DNA of 64,000 nucleotides from Lascolabacillus massiliensis (GTDB lineage Bacteria > Bacteroidota > Bacteroidia > Bacteroidales > Dysgonomonadaceae). The stretch lies in contig NZ_CTEJ01000001.1 of NCBI RefSeq assembly GCF_001282625.1, positions 62,001 to 126,000 on the forward strand, read 5' to 3'. The notes under the pieces were generated by a model. That model made no database searches. It saw only the letters and a program-made list of their open reading frames with translations, and was not told the origin of the DNA. Below, piece by piece: positions 39,300 to 47,451 of the stretch; the first letter of the stretch is position 1; the number at the start of each line of letters is the position of its first letter. A program made the translations under genes and the position numbers.

Positions 39300-40379
39300 A
39301 TGGCAACAAATACAAGAATATTAGTCATAAACCCTGGATCTACTTCTACTAAGATAGCAATTTATCAACAGGAAAAGGTGATATTTCTGAAAACCATCAA
39401 ACATGCTCCAGAAGATCTGCGTAAGTTTAAACGAATAACTGATCAGTATGAATACAGGAAAGATGTAATTTATAAAGAGCTCAGTAGTGCAGATGTACCG
39501 GTAGAGACAATAGATGCAGTAATTGGTCGCGGTGGCCTTGTTAAACCCATAGCTTCAGGAGTATACAGAATTAATGAATCTATGCGGAACGACCTGCTGG
39601 AATGCAAGAGAGGTGAACATGCAAGTAATCTTGGAGCACTGATTGCTTCAGATATAGCAAAATTGATTCCCAACGCAGAAGCATTTATTGCAGACCCGGT
39701 AGTAGTTGACGAGTTGCAGCCACTTGCCAGATATTCTGGTCACCCTATATTCGAAAGGAAATCTGTTTTTCATGCTCTTAACCAGAAAGCAATTGCCCGT
39801 TCACATGCCAAGTCTATAATGAAGAAATATGAAGATCTCAACCTTATTGTTGTTCATCTGGGTGGAGGAATTACAGTTGGTGCACATTATAAAGGCAAAG
39901 TTATTGATGTAAATCAGGGATTGGATGGTGACGGACCATTCTCACCTGAACGTTCCGGCACTCTCCCAGTGGGGCAACTGCTTAAAGTAGCCTTCAGTGG
40001 TATATACAGCTATAATAAGATGGCTGAAATGATTGTAGGTAAAGGTGGAATGATGGCATACCTTGGCACAAATGATGCCTACCTGGCAGAGCGTGAGGCT
40101 AATAAAGGAGATGAAAAATGCAGTGAAGTTTTAGCTGCAATGGCATATCAGGTTGCAAAAGAGATAGGAGCAATGTCAACTGTATTAAAGGGCAAGGTTG
40201 ATGGAATTCTTATTACTGGTGGTATTGCAAACAGCAAATGGTTTTGCAACATGATAATAGAAAGAGTTTACAGGATCGCACCCGTTTATATATATCCGGG
40301 GCAGGATGAGATGGGAGCTCTTGCTGAGAATGCTTTGATGGCTATAAACGGAGAAATTGAGATCAAAGAGTACATTTAA
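39300..40379 (+). CDS. buk: Butyrate kinase
   Basis: Buk is an ASKHA-fold acyl kinase converting butyryl phosphate and ADP to butyrate and ATP. The protein has 359 aa. Motifs are the N-terminal phosphate-binding LVINPGSTSTKIAIY, VIGRGGLVKPIASGVY, LIVVHLGGGITVGAH, DGDGPFSPERSGTLP and ILITGGIANS. All are typical of butyrate rather than acetate kinases. The gene follows ptb and precedes the ATP-grasp-like gene by 10 nt, so the three are probably one operon. Confidence 0.95.
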   Translation: MATNTRILVINPGSTSTKIAIYQQEKVIFLKTIKHAPEDLRKFKRITDQYEYRKDVIYKELSSADVPVETIDAVIGRGGLVKPIASGVYRINESMRNDLLECKRGEHASNLGALIASDIAKLIPNAEAFIADPVVVDELQPLARYSGHPIFERKSVFHALNQKAIARSHAKSIMKKYEDLNLIVVHLGGGITVGAHYKGKVIDVNQGLDGDGPFSPERSGTLPVGQLLKVAFSGIYSYNKMAEMIVGKGGMMAYLGTNDAYLAEREANKGDEKCSEVLAAMAYQVAKEIGAMSTVLKGKVDGILITGGIANSKWFCNMIIERVYRIAPVYIYPGQDEMGALAENALMAINGEIEIKEYI

Positions 40380-40389
40380 CTTTTACAGG

Positions 40390-41562
40390 ATGTACATATT
40401 TAATCCCGAACATGATCTGTCACTTGCCAATTTCAGCTCCAATTATACACCGCCTGCATCTGCAGTAAAAATGGCATATGATCTGGCTATTCTGCCTGTA
40501 TGGTACTCAAAGCAGAGCATGGTGGTTGCTGAAGGAGAGATCAACCGGGCTTTTTTAGAGGATATAAGAGACAAACTGCCTTTAAAGGCAGAGCTCATCA
40601 GCTATAGTGATGTTGCCAAACAGTTAAACAGCTCTCAATCTGATAAAATTATACCTTGGGGCTGGAACCCGTTGTTATACAGGAAACTTATTTCGCACGG
40701 AGTGCCTGAGAGTCATCTGCCTGATATGGCAAAACTGCAACTTCTACGTGATCAGTCAAGCCGTAAACATGCAGTTTCTCTGCTCAAAGAACTGAAGTGT
40801 GAAAACAAGGATTACTGTGGAGAGAGTTATTACTTTAAGGAATTGGATGAGTTATTATTTTATCTGAACTCTGCTAAAGGGGATAAAGTTTTGAAAATGC
40901 CGCTATCTGGAAGTGGAAGGGGACTTATATGGATTTTGGGTGAAATTACTGATAAACAAACTGATTGGTGCAGACGTGTTATAAAAGGGCAGGGGGGTGT
41001 TGTTGCAGAGCCTGTACTCGATAAGGTTGTTGACTTTGCTATGGAGTTCTGTCTTGTAAATGGTGATGCAGATTTCATAGGATATTCTCTTTTCAGCTCT
41101 GCCTCTTCTGGTGCATATAAGGGTAATGTTTTGATTTCAGATGAAAAAATTGAAAGTGTATTGGCTCAATATGTTGATCCGGAACTGTTATCCCAATTGA
41201 GAGAATCATTGAAGGTAAGGCTGGCGGGACTATTCCCTGATTACAATGGATATGCTGGTGTAGATATGATGATTTGCAACACTTTAAGTGGATTTAAAAT
41301 TCAGCCTTGTGTTGAAATAAATATGAGAATGAATATGGGAGTGGTGTCACGTCTGTTTCATAATCAGTTTATGAACGAAGATGGTGAAGGAGAATACATA
41401 GTTGATTACTTCAAGAAACCTGAAAGTGCCTGTAAATTTCATGAAAGACTGCAACAGGAGTCACCACTAAAGATAAAGAACGGAAAAATTGTTTCCGGTT
41501 ACCTTTCGCTAACTCCCGTTACAGCAGATACTCACTATGTAGCGTATGTTATAGTGAAGTGA
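40390..41562 (+). CDS. ATP-grasp-like protein downstream of buk, function unknown
   Basis: The preferred start ATG at 40390 (MYIFNPEHDLSLANF) gives 390 aa; an open extension overlaps the end of buk and is less likely. I recognise no named family, but the C-terminal half has ATP-grasp features: KMPLSGSGRGLIWI (nucleotide-binding loop), GGVVAEPVLDKVVDFAMEF (central strand) and VEINMRMNMGVVSRL (the Mg2+/ATP-binding ENxR-like end). The N-terminus NPEHDLSLAN is distinctive. As an ATP-dependent carboxylate ligase it might amide-link a small acid, but nothing shows the substrate. The 10-nt gap to buk suggests shared expression. It is convergent to the next gene, with 1 nt between stops. Confidence 0.75.
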   Translation: MYIFNPEHDLSLANFSSNYTPPASAVKMAYDLAILPVWYSKQSMVVAEGEINRAFLEDIRDKLPLKAELISYSDVAKQLNSSQSDKIIPWGWNPLLYRKLISHGVPESHLPDMAKLQLLRDQSSRKHAVSLLKELKCENKDYCGESYYFKELDELLFYLNSAKGDKVLKMPLSGSGRGLIWILGEITDKQTDWCRRVIKGQGGVVAEPVLDKVVDFAMEFCLVNGDADFIGYSLFSSASSGAYKGNVLISDEKIESVLAQYVDPELLSQLRESLKVRLAGLFPDYNGYAGVDMMICNTLSGFKIQPCVEINMRMNMGVVSRLFHNQFMNEDGEGEYIVDYFKKPESACKFHERLQQESPLKIKNGKIVSGYLSLTPVTADTHYVAYVIVK

Positions 41563-41563
41563 T

Positions 41564-41872
41564 TTACTTATCCTTCTGTCCCAGTTTTCTGACCAATTCT
41601 GTTGTGGCTGTGTCTGAGTAGATGCCATATGCATTAACCAGCAGACCTTTGATTTTATTTACTTCAGAGGAAATGGCATATAATATGCTTTCATTATCCA
41701 GATCAGACATCTCCTGAAAACGATAGACTTCATCTATCTCAAACTCATCAGGTTTTAATCTTATCTTGTTATCAGCACATACTATGCAATCACTCTCTAT
41801 ATTGAAGTTTTCAGTGTAACCTCTCTTAGTCAGATCGTTAATTGCTTCAGATAAAGTTGTATAAGTTATCAT
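41564..41872 (-). CDS. Conserved small protein of unknown function
   Basis: The protein has 102 aa and is acidic, with no signal peptide or membrane segment. Segments such as TTLSEAINDLTKRGYTENFNIESDCIVCADNKIRLKPDEFEIDEVYRF are familiar from Bacteroidota, where relatives are sometimes labelled phosphoribosylpyrophosphate synthetase; nothing of the PRPP synthetase fold is present. Two Cys residues (CIVC) could bind a metal in a dimer. The gene is oriented like the M20 peptidase upstream, 37 nt away. Confidence 0.7.
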   Translation of the reverse strand: MITYTTLSEAINDLTKRGYTENFNIESDCIVCADNKIRLKPDEFEIDEVYRFQEMSDLDNESILYAISSEVNKIKGLLVNAYGIYSDTATTELVRKLGQKDK

Positions 41873-41909
41873 ATTGTCAACATTTTAAGTTGTTAAACTA
41901 ACAATACAA

Positions 41910-43283
41910 CTATTTTTTCATCTCTTCTGCAAAGTATTTATAAAATAGAGGTATTGTTCTTATTCCATTGTAAAATTGTTCAAGTGGAAAGTTTTCATTA
42001 GGCGAATGAATAGCATCTGAACCTAAGCCAAAGCCCATTAGCACAGATTTAATTCCCAGTACTTCCTCAAAAGTTGCAATAATAGGAATACTGCCTCCTG
42101 ATCTCACAGGTACCGGATCTTTTCCGTATACATCTTTAAATGCTTTTTCAGCAGCTTTGTAGGCGGGAAGATCTATTGGACAAACATATGAAGGACCACC
42201 ATGCAGATATTCTGCCTTTACAGTTACATACTCAGGAGCAATAGATTCAAAATATTCTACAAACATTTTTGCAATCTTATTATGATCCTGATTTGGAACC
42301 AGTCGTGTACTTATCTTTGCATAAGCTTTAGATGGCAATACAGTCTTTGCTCCCTCACCTGTATATCCACCCCATATACCACATACATCAAAGGTTGGTC
42401 TTATTCCTGTTCTCTCGTTAGTGGAATATCCTTTCTCTCCAAACACCTCTTTCAGATCGAGTGATTTTTTATAATCATCTAATGAAAAAGGTGCTTTTGC
42501 CATTTTTGCACGCTCTTCAGCAGATACCTCAACCACATCATCATAAAAGCCGGGTATTAATATCCTGCCATCATCATCCATGGTCTGAGCTATCATTTTA
42601 GAAAGCACATTAATAGGATTAGCTACAGCGCCGCCGAATAATCCTGAATGGAGGTCGATGTTCGGACCAGTAACCTCTACCTGCCAGTAGGCAAGCCCTC
42701 TTAATCCTGTTGTTATCGAAGGTACATCCGGCGCAATCATTGAGGTGTCAGAAACCAATATAATATCGGCTTTCAACATCTCTTTATGTTTCTCACAAAA
42801 GTCAGGCAGATTTGGAGATCCAATCTCTTCCTCTCCTTCAATCAGGAACTTTACATTGCATTCAAGTTTTCCGGATTTTACCAGATACTCAAATGCCTTT
42901 GCATGCATGAACGACTGCCCTTTATCATCATCTGCACCACGTGCCCATATTTTACCATCTTTAACTACAGGCTCAAACGGGTCTGTTTTCCATTTCTCAA
43001 GAGGATCTACCGGCATTACATCCATATGAGCGTAAACCATTACGGTTGGCGCATCAGGATCAATAATCTTCTCACCGTAAGTCACAGGATTTCCATTGGT
43101 CTCTATTACCTCTGCCTTATCGGCTCCTGCAGCAAGAAGAATTTCTTTCCACTTTTCTGCTGCACGATACATATCCTCTTTGTGTTCAGGAAGTGATGAA
43201 ATCGAAGGAATGCGAATAAGTTCGAAAAGCTCATCCAGAAAACGATCTTCATTAGCTTTTACATAATTGTTGATTTCGTTCAT
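41910..43283 (-). CDS. M20 family dipeptidase/metallopeptidase
   Basis: The protein has 457 aa, cytosolic, with the di-zinc peptidase layout of the CNDP/PepV-like M20 group. Metal ligands are recognisable in YAHMDVMP (His), WARGADDDKGQ (bridging Asp) and LIEGEEEIGSPN (catalytic Glu and ligand Glu). A further Asp is in LVSDTSMIA, and the last His is near the C-terminus in DAIHSPNENF. A lid/dimerisation domain inserts around residues 205-325 (GLRGLAYWQVEVTG). Such enzymes hydrolyse di- or tripeptides; the exact specificity is unknown. It suits an organism growing on peptides. Confidence 0.9.
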   Translation of the reverse strand: MNEINNYVKANEDRFLDELFELIRIPSISSLPEHKEDMYRAAEKWKEILLAAGADKAEVIETNGNPVTYGEKIIDPDAPTVMVYAHMDVMPVDPLEKWKTDPFEPVVKDGKIWARGADDDKGQSFMHAKAFEYLVKSGKLECNVKFLIEGEEEIGSPNLPDFCEKHKEMLKADIILVSDTSMIAPDVPSITTGLRGLAYWQVEVTGPNIDLHSGLFGGAVANPINVLSKMIAQTMDDDGRILIPGFYDDVVEVSAEERAKMAKAPFSLDDYKKSLDLKEVFGEKGYSTNERTGIRPTFDVCGIWGGYTGEGAKTVLPSKAYAKISTRLVPNQDHNKIAKMFVEYFESIAPEYVTVKAEYLHGGPSYVCPIDLPAYKAAEKAFKDVYGKDPVPVRSGGSIPIIATFEEVLGIKSVLMGFGLGSDAIHSPNENFPLEQFYNGIRTIPLFYKYFAEEMKK

Positions 43284-43327
43284 GTTTTACTATTTACAAT
43301 TTTATTATTAATATTTCTATTTCAGTA

Positions 43328-44212
43328 TTATTTATTTACTCCTCTTGCATTCATTTTCAGAGTGTAGACAGAGGTGCGTGCAGTGACAAAAAGTATGTCT
43401 CGCTCTTTACCACCGAAACATATGTTTGAAGGACTTTCAGGGAATTCAATCTCCTGAATTAATTCACCCTCAGGTGAGTAGATCCATACTTTTCCCATCG
43501 TTAGATATATATTGCCATAATTATCAATGGTCATACCGTCGGAACCTTTAGGAGCAAAAAAAGTCTTGTTGCTCAGTGTTCCATCGGTATCAATATCATA
43601 CCTCCAGATCTTGCCATCATTTATATCCGCAATATACAAAAATTTTCCGTCCGGAGTACCTACAAGTCCGTTAGGCTGTACATAATCATCCACTACACGT
43701 GTCACATTTCCATCTGTAGAAAGATAGTAGACACCCCTTGTATCCTGAGCCTCAACATGTCCTTCAGCCCAGTAACCCCTGTGATAGTATGGATCGGTAA
43801 AATATATACCGCCATCAGGAGAAATCCATAAATCGTTTGGTCCATTTAGGTGAACACCTTCATAATTTTCAAAAAGTGGACTAATGTTTTTATTTTCATC
43901 AATAGTAATCAGTCGGTTATGAAGATCTGCACAAGAAACTAACATGTTTTTATTATTGAAGTACATACCGTTGGATCTTTCTGTGCCCTCGAGCCAAAGA
44001 GAGACTCCATCAATCTCATCCCACACATAGATACGGTCATTTGGCTGATCGGTGAAATATACTTTCCCATCTGCAGAAACAGCAGGACCCTCGGTAAAAG
44101 AGTAACCGGTGCCTATCTTCTCAATAACTGCACTCTCTGCAATAAGATTGATTTTCTGTCCACTTAAAGAAACAGTCATTGCTAATAGTATAATTGATAT
44201 TATGGCCTTCAT
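43328..44212 (-). CDS. Exported SMP-30/gluconolactonase family protein
   Basis: With the start at MKAIISIILLAMTVSLSGQ the protein has 294 aa and a signal peptide of about 18 residues; a longer open frame overlaps the upstream gene and is rejected. The domain is a six-bladed propeller of the SMP-30/LRE type: GYSFTEGPAVSADGKVYFTD, LNGPNDLWISPDGGIYFTDP, VQPNGLVGTPDGKFLYIAD and SDGMTIDNYGNIYLTMG hold the metal-binding Glu, Asn and Asp residues. Family members are lactonases or related hydrolases. The start lies 4 nt after the stop of the oxidoreductase gene, so the two are coupled and may process the same sugar derivative. Confidence 0.88.
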   Translation of the reverse strand: MKAIISIILLAMTVSLSGQKINLIAESAVIEKIGTGYSFTEGPAVSADGKVYFTDQPNDRIYVWDEIDGVSLWLEGTERSNGMYFNNKNMLVSCADLHNRLITIDENKNISPLFENYEGVHLNGPNDLWISPDGGIYFTDPYYHRGYWAEGHVEAQDTRGVYYLSTDGNVTRVVDDYVQPNGLVGTPDGKFLYIADINDGKIWRYDIDTDGTLSNKTFFAPKGSDGMTIDNYGNIYLTMGKVWIYSPEGELIQEIEFPESPSNICFGGKERDILFVTARTSVYTLKMNARGVNK

Positions 44213-44216
44213 ACAT

Positions 44217-45515
44217 TTAATATTTTGGTCTGTTATAACCCTGTCGATATGGTCTAGCAAGTAATTTTACAGCATTCTCACTGTTAGTTACAGTTCCTTT
44301 TTGATTATCCCAAATCAGCTTTTCTCCAGTCTCATAGGCAATCATACTAAGCAGAACTGATGCAGATGAGTGGAATCCATCAAGGGTAGTGCAGCTAATC
44401 AAATCCTTATTATTACTCCTAACAGCATTTATAAACTCTTCAACATGCTTTTCTTGCATATCGGGAGTTGTAAGATCTATTACTTCTTGCTCCTGGTTAT
44501 TGCCAGTGGGCTTGATTATTAGTCGGTTGTCCGAAGCAAACAGAGTACCTTTGTCACCATAAAAGAAGACTCCGTTGTTATACTGAGAATCAATTTCACC
44601 TGTGCCCCATAATCTATGTTGCCAAACCAGTGGAACCTCACTGTAATTCAATGTAGCAGTAAGCGTGTCCGGTGTTGTGATTTTACCTTTCAACTTATAG
44701 AGACCTCCGGATGCCTGTATAGATTGAGGCATTCCATAACCCATTATTGTCCGGATTATATCTATATTATGAATACCCCAATCAACAAGATGCCCGTTTC
44801 CATACTCTTTCTCAAGACGCCATGCCAAATGACCAACAGAAGGGCTATAAGGTAGTTTGGGAGCCGGTCCGCACCATTCATCCCAATCGAGTGATTCAGG
44901 TGGGTTCTGGATTGTCGTGTCTTGTGTCCCGGGATTATAATGTATCTGTGCTCCTATTTGGTAAACTTCTCCAATTCTGCCATCCTGAATCAGATCTTTA
45001 GCCTTTTTAAAAGCTTTGTTCTGCCTTCTCTGAAATCCGATCTGAACAATGTTGCCGGCTTTTCTTGCAGCTTCTACCATTGCTTTACCTTCATCTACAT
45101 CATACGACAAAGGTTTTTCGCAGTAAATTGGCAAACCTTTCTCACATGCAGCTATAAATTGCAAAGCATGCCAATGTGGGGGAGTACCAATCATTACACC
45201 ATCCAGATCTGATACATCAAGCAGTTCTTTGTAGTCTTTAAAGCCCCTGGGGGTACTACCCTGCAATGATGTTAACTCTGCAATACTGTTGCTCAGATGT
45301 TCTGTGTCAACATCAGCTACTGCAGATATTATTACATTACCTGCCTGCAGTGCAGCTTTTGCAATCACCATTCCATACCATCCACTTCCGATTAGTCCAA
45401 GTTTTAATACCCCCTTTTGGGAGGATCTATTTATGGGTGTACTGTAACTGTTCAATCCTGATGCTAAGGCAACCGTAGCAAGGGAGGAACTTTTGATGAA
45501 ATTCCTTCTATTCAT
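44217..45515 (-). CDS. Tat-exported Gfo/Idh/MocA family oxidoreductase
   Basis: The protein has 432 aa. The N-terminus carries a twin-arginine signal (MNRRNFIKSSSLATVALASG). A Rossmann domain (LKLGLIGSGWYGMVIAKAAL, about 38-57) follows, with the family motif EKPLSYDVDEG and the C-terminal alpha/beta domain (about 165-400, including WDEWCGPAPKLPYSP and HLVDWGIHNIDI). Export of a folded NAD(P)-binding enzyme is common in Bacteroidota for glycan-modifying members. Coupling to an exported SMP-30 lactonase suggests a two-step sugar oxidation and lactone opening outside the cytosol; the substrate is unknown. Confidence 0.9.
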   Translation of the reverse strand: MNRRNFIKSSSLATVALASGLNSYSTPINRSSQKGVLKLGLIGSGWYGMVIAKAALQAGNVIISAVADVDTEHLSNSIAELTSLQGSTPRGFKDYKELLDVSDLDGVMIGTPPHWHALQFIAACEKGLPIYCEKPLSYDVDEGKAMVEAARKAGNIVQIGFQRRQNKAFKKAKDLIQDGRIGEVYQIGAQIHYNPGTQDTTIQNPPESLDWDEWCGPAPKLPYSPSVGHLAWRLEKEYGNGHLVDWGIHNIDIIRTIMGYGMPQSIQASGGLYKLKGKITTPDTLTATLNYSEVPLVWQHRLWGTGEIDSQYNNGVFFYGDKGTLFASDNRLIIKPTGNNQEQEVIDLTTPDMQEKHVEEFINAVRSNNKDLISCTTLDGFHSSASVLLSMIAYETGEKLIWDNQKGTVTNSENAVKLLARPYRQGYNRPKY

Positions 45516-45612
45516 ATATTAGTAGTTTAAAAAATGCTCATTTCAGGTAGATTCAATAATAAGCTATAAATTTTTAAACGTACTATATCTGTAAATTGTT
45601 CTTATAATACTC

Positions 45613-45666
45613 TTACCTCGCTCTTATCAACCTAATAAAATAACGAAGATCATAAGGGAGAGGTAA
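45613..45666. other. Imperfect inverted repeat in the spacer
   Basis: TTACCTCGCTCTTAT (45613-45627) and ATAAGGGAGAGGTAA (45652-45666) pair with two mismatches around a 24-nt loop, in the 229-nt gap between the nucleotidyltransferase-like gene and the next leftward gene. No T run is present, so a classical terminator is unlikely. Nothing else is seen in the gap. Confidence 0.45.
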
Positions 45667-45744
45667 CAGATTGCTTAACCCTTTTAATGAGATTAGTAAA
45701 TATTATGTTTGCTTAAAACAGTTCGAAAATAGAATGAATACTGT

Positions 45745-46866
45745 CTAATATTTTTTACCTGTCAACAATAGTTTAAGGTTTGTGGTAAGTTTTATATAAG
45801 GCAGAGGTTTTATATGCTGAGGTGCCAGTCCAATTATTCTGCTTATTCTAACTGTAGAGTGTTTAAATGAGTACCATTTTCTATGAAGATCATTTTGAAA
45901 TGTTTTTCTTTTGAATAGGTCATATCCAAAGTTGCCCCCACTGAACACATCGTCTAAAATGAGATCAACGTACTTGCCTTTGATATCTGTTTCAAATGGG
46001 AAATATTCTGGTTTAGCTTCTAAATATTTGATTGCGAATGCTGCAAATTGCTTCATGGCATATGATAAATCAAAAGAGTCGACCAGCAAATTAAAGCTGC
46101 TTCTGTTAATATTATCAGAATTGGTTTTCATAAATAGCACCCAGTCGCATATCTGTTTCATTCCTATTCCCAAATGAATAAAATGGTGGAATATATGATA
46201 GAAAATATAAAAAGCATTTAATTCATCGGGAAGTACTTTTACTTTTAACCCTTCAATCTCTACTTCTTTAAATTTATTGTTCTCAACTACATTCTGAATT
46301 TTTTCACTAAATAGTTTATCATATTTATCAATACCAAAAAAGCATATATTCTTATGGTTTTCTATTTGGATGTCATTGTATATAAATCCTTGATGATGAA
46401 TATTTTCGTCATCCATCTCATATCCATTTGATACTGCCCACCTGTTTACCTTCTGATAATCGCCCTTGTTAAAAAGATAAAGATCAATATCACCAGGACT
46501 TCTGTGATTTGGAATAGGATAAAAAAGAGCGTTTCCCTGACCTTTTAATAGGATAAAAGGTGTATTTAATTTCTCATACTCCCAAAAAATGTTTTTCAGC
46601 TCCTCATTAAATCTCCTGTTTCGCTTTTCGATAAACTGTGTTTGAAGAAATAGTTTATATATAATCTTCCTGTCTGGCCAGACCGATTCAGGTAAAGTCA
46701 TAATTCCATCATATAGGAGAGCGCTGACCGATTGTGACTCAGCAAAGCTTACAAGTTCAGTCCATATCTGTTCATCAATATCTGTAAAAAGGGTCTCTTC
46801 AGCTTTTCTGTTCCAGATTGCAGATTTTATTAATTCAAGAAAGAGTGATATAGTAAGGTTATTCAT
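45745..46866 (-). CDS. Nucleotidyltransferase-fold protein (NTP_transf_5-like)
   Basis: The protein has 373 aa. The signature of this uncharacterised family is visible: FILLKGQGNALFYP (105-118), then HRSPGDIDLYL (121-131) with the paired acidic residues of a polymerase-beta-type active site. The C-terminal two thirds is helical with basic patches (KRKTFQNDLHRKWYSFKHS). Relatives occur with PqqD-like and S24/S26-like proteins, and in some lasso-peptide clusters; the biochemical role is not established. It starts 9 nt after the S26-like gene, so both are one unit. No peptide precursor or PqqD-like frame is visible around it. Confidence 0.78.
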   Translation of the reverse strand: MNNLTISLFLELIKSAIWNRKAEETLFTDIDEQIWTELVSFAESQSVSALLYDGIMTLPESVWPDRKIIYKLFLQTQFIEKRNRRFNEELKNIFWEYEKLNTPFILLKGQGNALFYPIPNHRSPGDIDLYLFNKGDYQKVNRWAVSNGYEMDDENIHHQGFIYNDIQIENHKNICFFGIDKYDKLFSEKIQNVVENNKFKEVEIEGLKVKVLPDELNAFYIFYHIFHHFIHLGIGMKQICDWVLFMKTNSDNINRSSFNLLVDSFDLSYAMKQFAAFAIKYLEAKPEYFPFETDIKGKYVDLILDDVFSGGNFGYDLFKRKTFQNDLHRKWYSFKHSTVRISRIIGLAPQHIKPLPYIKLTTNLKLLLTGKKY

Positions 46867-46875
46867 ATATTTTTT

Positions 46876-47319
46876 TTATTTCTGCCTAATTCTTCTGTAT
46901 AAACCCAGGTAAATCCTACGCAACAAGGGTGATTTAAACCAACAGATTCTCGTTATTTTCCAGATAAGACTTGATTTTGTTACTCTTTTATTTCCTCTGT
47001 ATATGCATGTAACTTCGGCAATTACAGAGTCAGTTGGACATATTTCTCTTTTTTTTATATTACCATCACCTCTTAATGTTATCTTTTCTGATGAAATTTT
47101 TTCTGCTCTATGAATTACATAATAGTTATTGTTGATAACAGCCAACAGGATATTCCCCTTTTGAATTGAGTTTTCTGATATCGGACTTAACTCAATTTCA
47201 TCCACTTCAGGTCTTATTAATGGCAACATACTGTTCCCTTTTGAAGGAATCCTGACACTTTTCCCATCATTAATCTCATTTAGGATATGTGAGAAGAAAA
47301 CATCGTTAGGAATAATCAT
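46876..47319 (-). CDS. S26-like (SipW/Sec11-type) peptidase domain protein
   Basis: With the start at MIIPNDVFFSHILNE the protein has 147 aa; another ATG 11 codons upstream is possible. Catalytic features match a Ser-His signal-peptidase domain: Ser30 in KGNSMLPLI and His70 in YYVIHRAEK, followed by TLRGDGN (81-87), the usual RGDxN motif. No hydrophobic N-terminal anchor is present; only a basic, weakly hydrophobic C-terminus (about 118-142) could touch the membrane. It is therefore not a housekeeping signal peptidase. The pairing with a nucleotidyltransferase-fold gene suggests a specialised peptide or glycan function. Confidence 0.72.
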   Translation of the reverse strand: MIIPNDVFFSHILNEINDGKSVRIPSKGNSMLPLIRPEVDEIELSPISENSIQKGNILLAVINNNYYVIHRAEKISSEKITLRGDGNIKKREICPTDSVIAEVTCIYRGNKRVTKSSLIWKITRICWFKSPLLRRIYLGLYRRIRQK

Positions 47320-47410
47320 TTGCACTATCCAAGAACATATAAAACTCCTCAAAGATATAATTATTACCGGTTTTTAATTCAGTTTTTTTCAATAATCAGT
47401 TTATCAATAT

Positions 47411-47418
47411 TAAATTTG
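47411..47418 (+). promoter_or_regulatory. -7 box of the metallopeptidase gene
   Basis: TAAATTTG matches TAnnTTTG and lies 33 nt upstream of the ATG at 47452, in the divergent spacer with the S26-like gene. No exact -33 TTTG is visible. Confidence 0.4.
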
Positions 47419-47451
47419 CAGAAATAACGTAAAATGTAATCACTGAATAAA

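Noticed and set aside
41564-41872. Phosphoribosylpyrophosphate synthetase
   Set aside because: Relatives sometimes carry this label, but a 102-aa protein without any PRPP-binding loop cannot be that enzyme.
42201-43196. Plus-strand open frames opposite the M20 peptidase
   Set aside because: Frames of 87-136 codons lie entirely antisense to a well-supported peptidase, with aromatic-rich, non-protein-like text.
45516-45744. Small precursor peptide near the S26-like pair
   Set aside because: I looked on both strands for a short frame with a leader-like sequence; only frames of about 8-11 codons are present.
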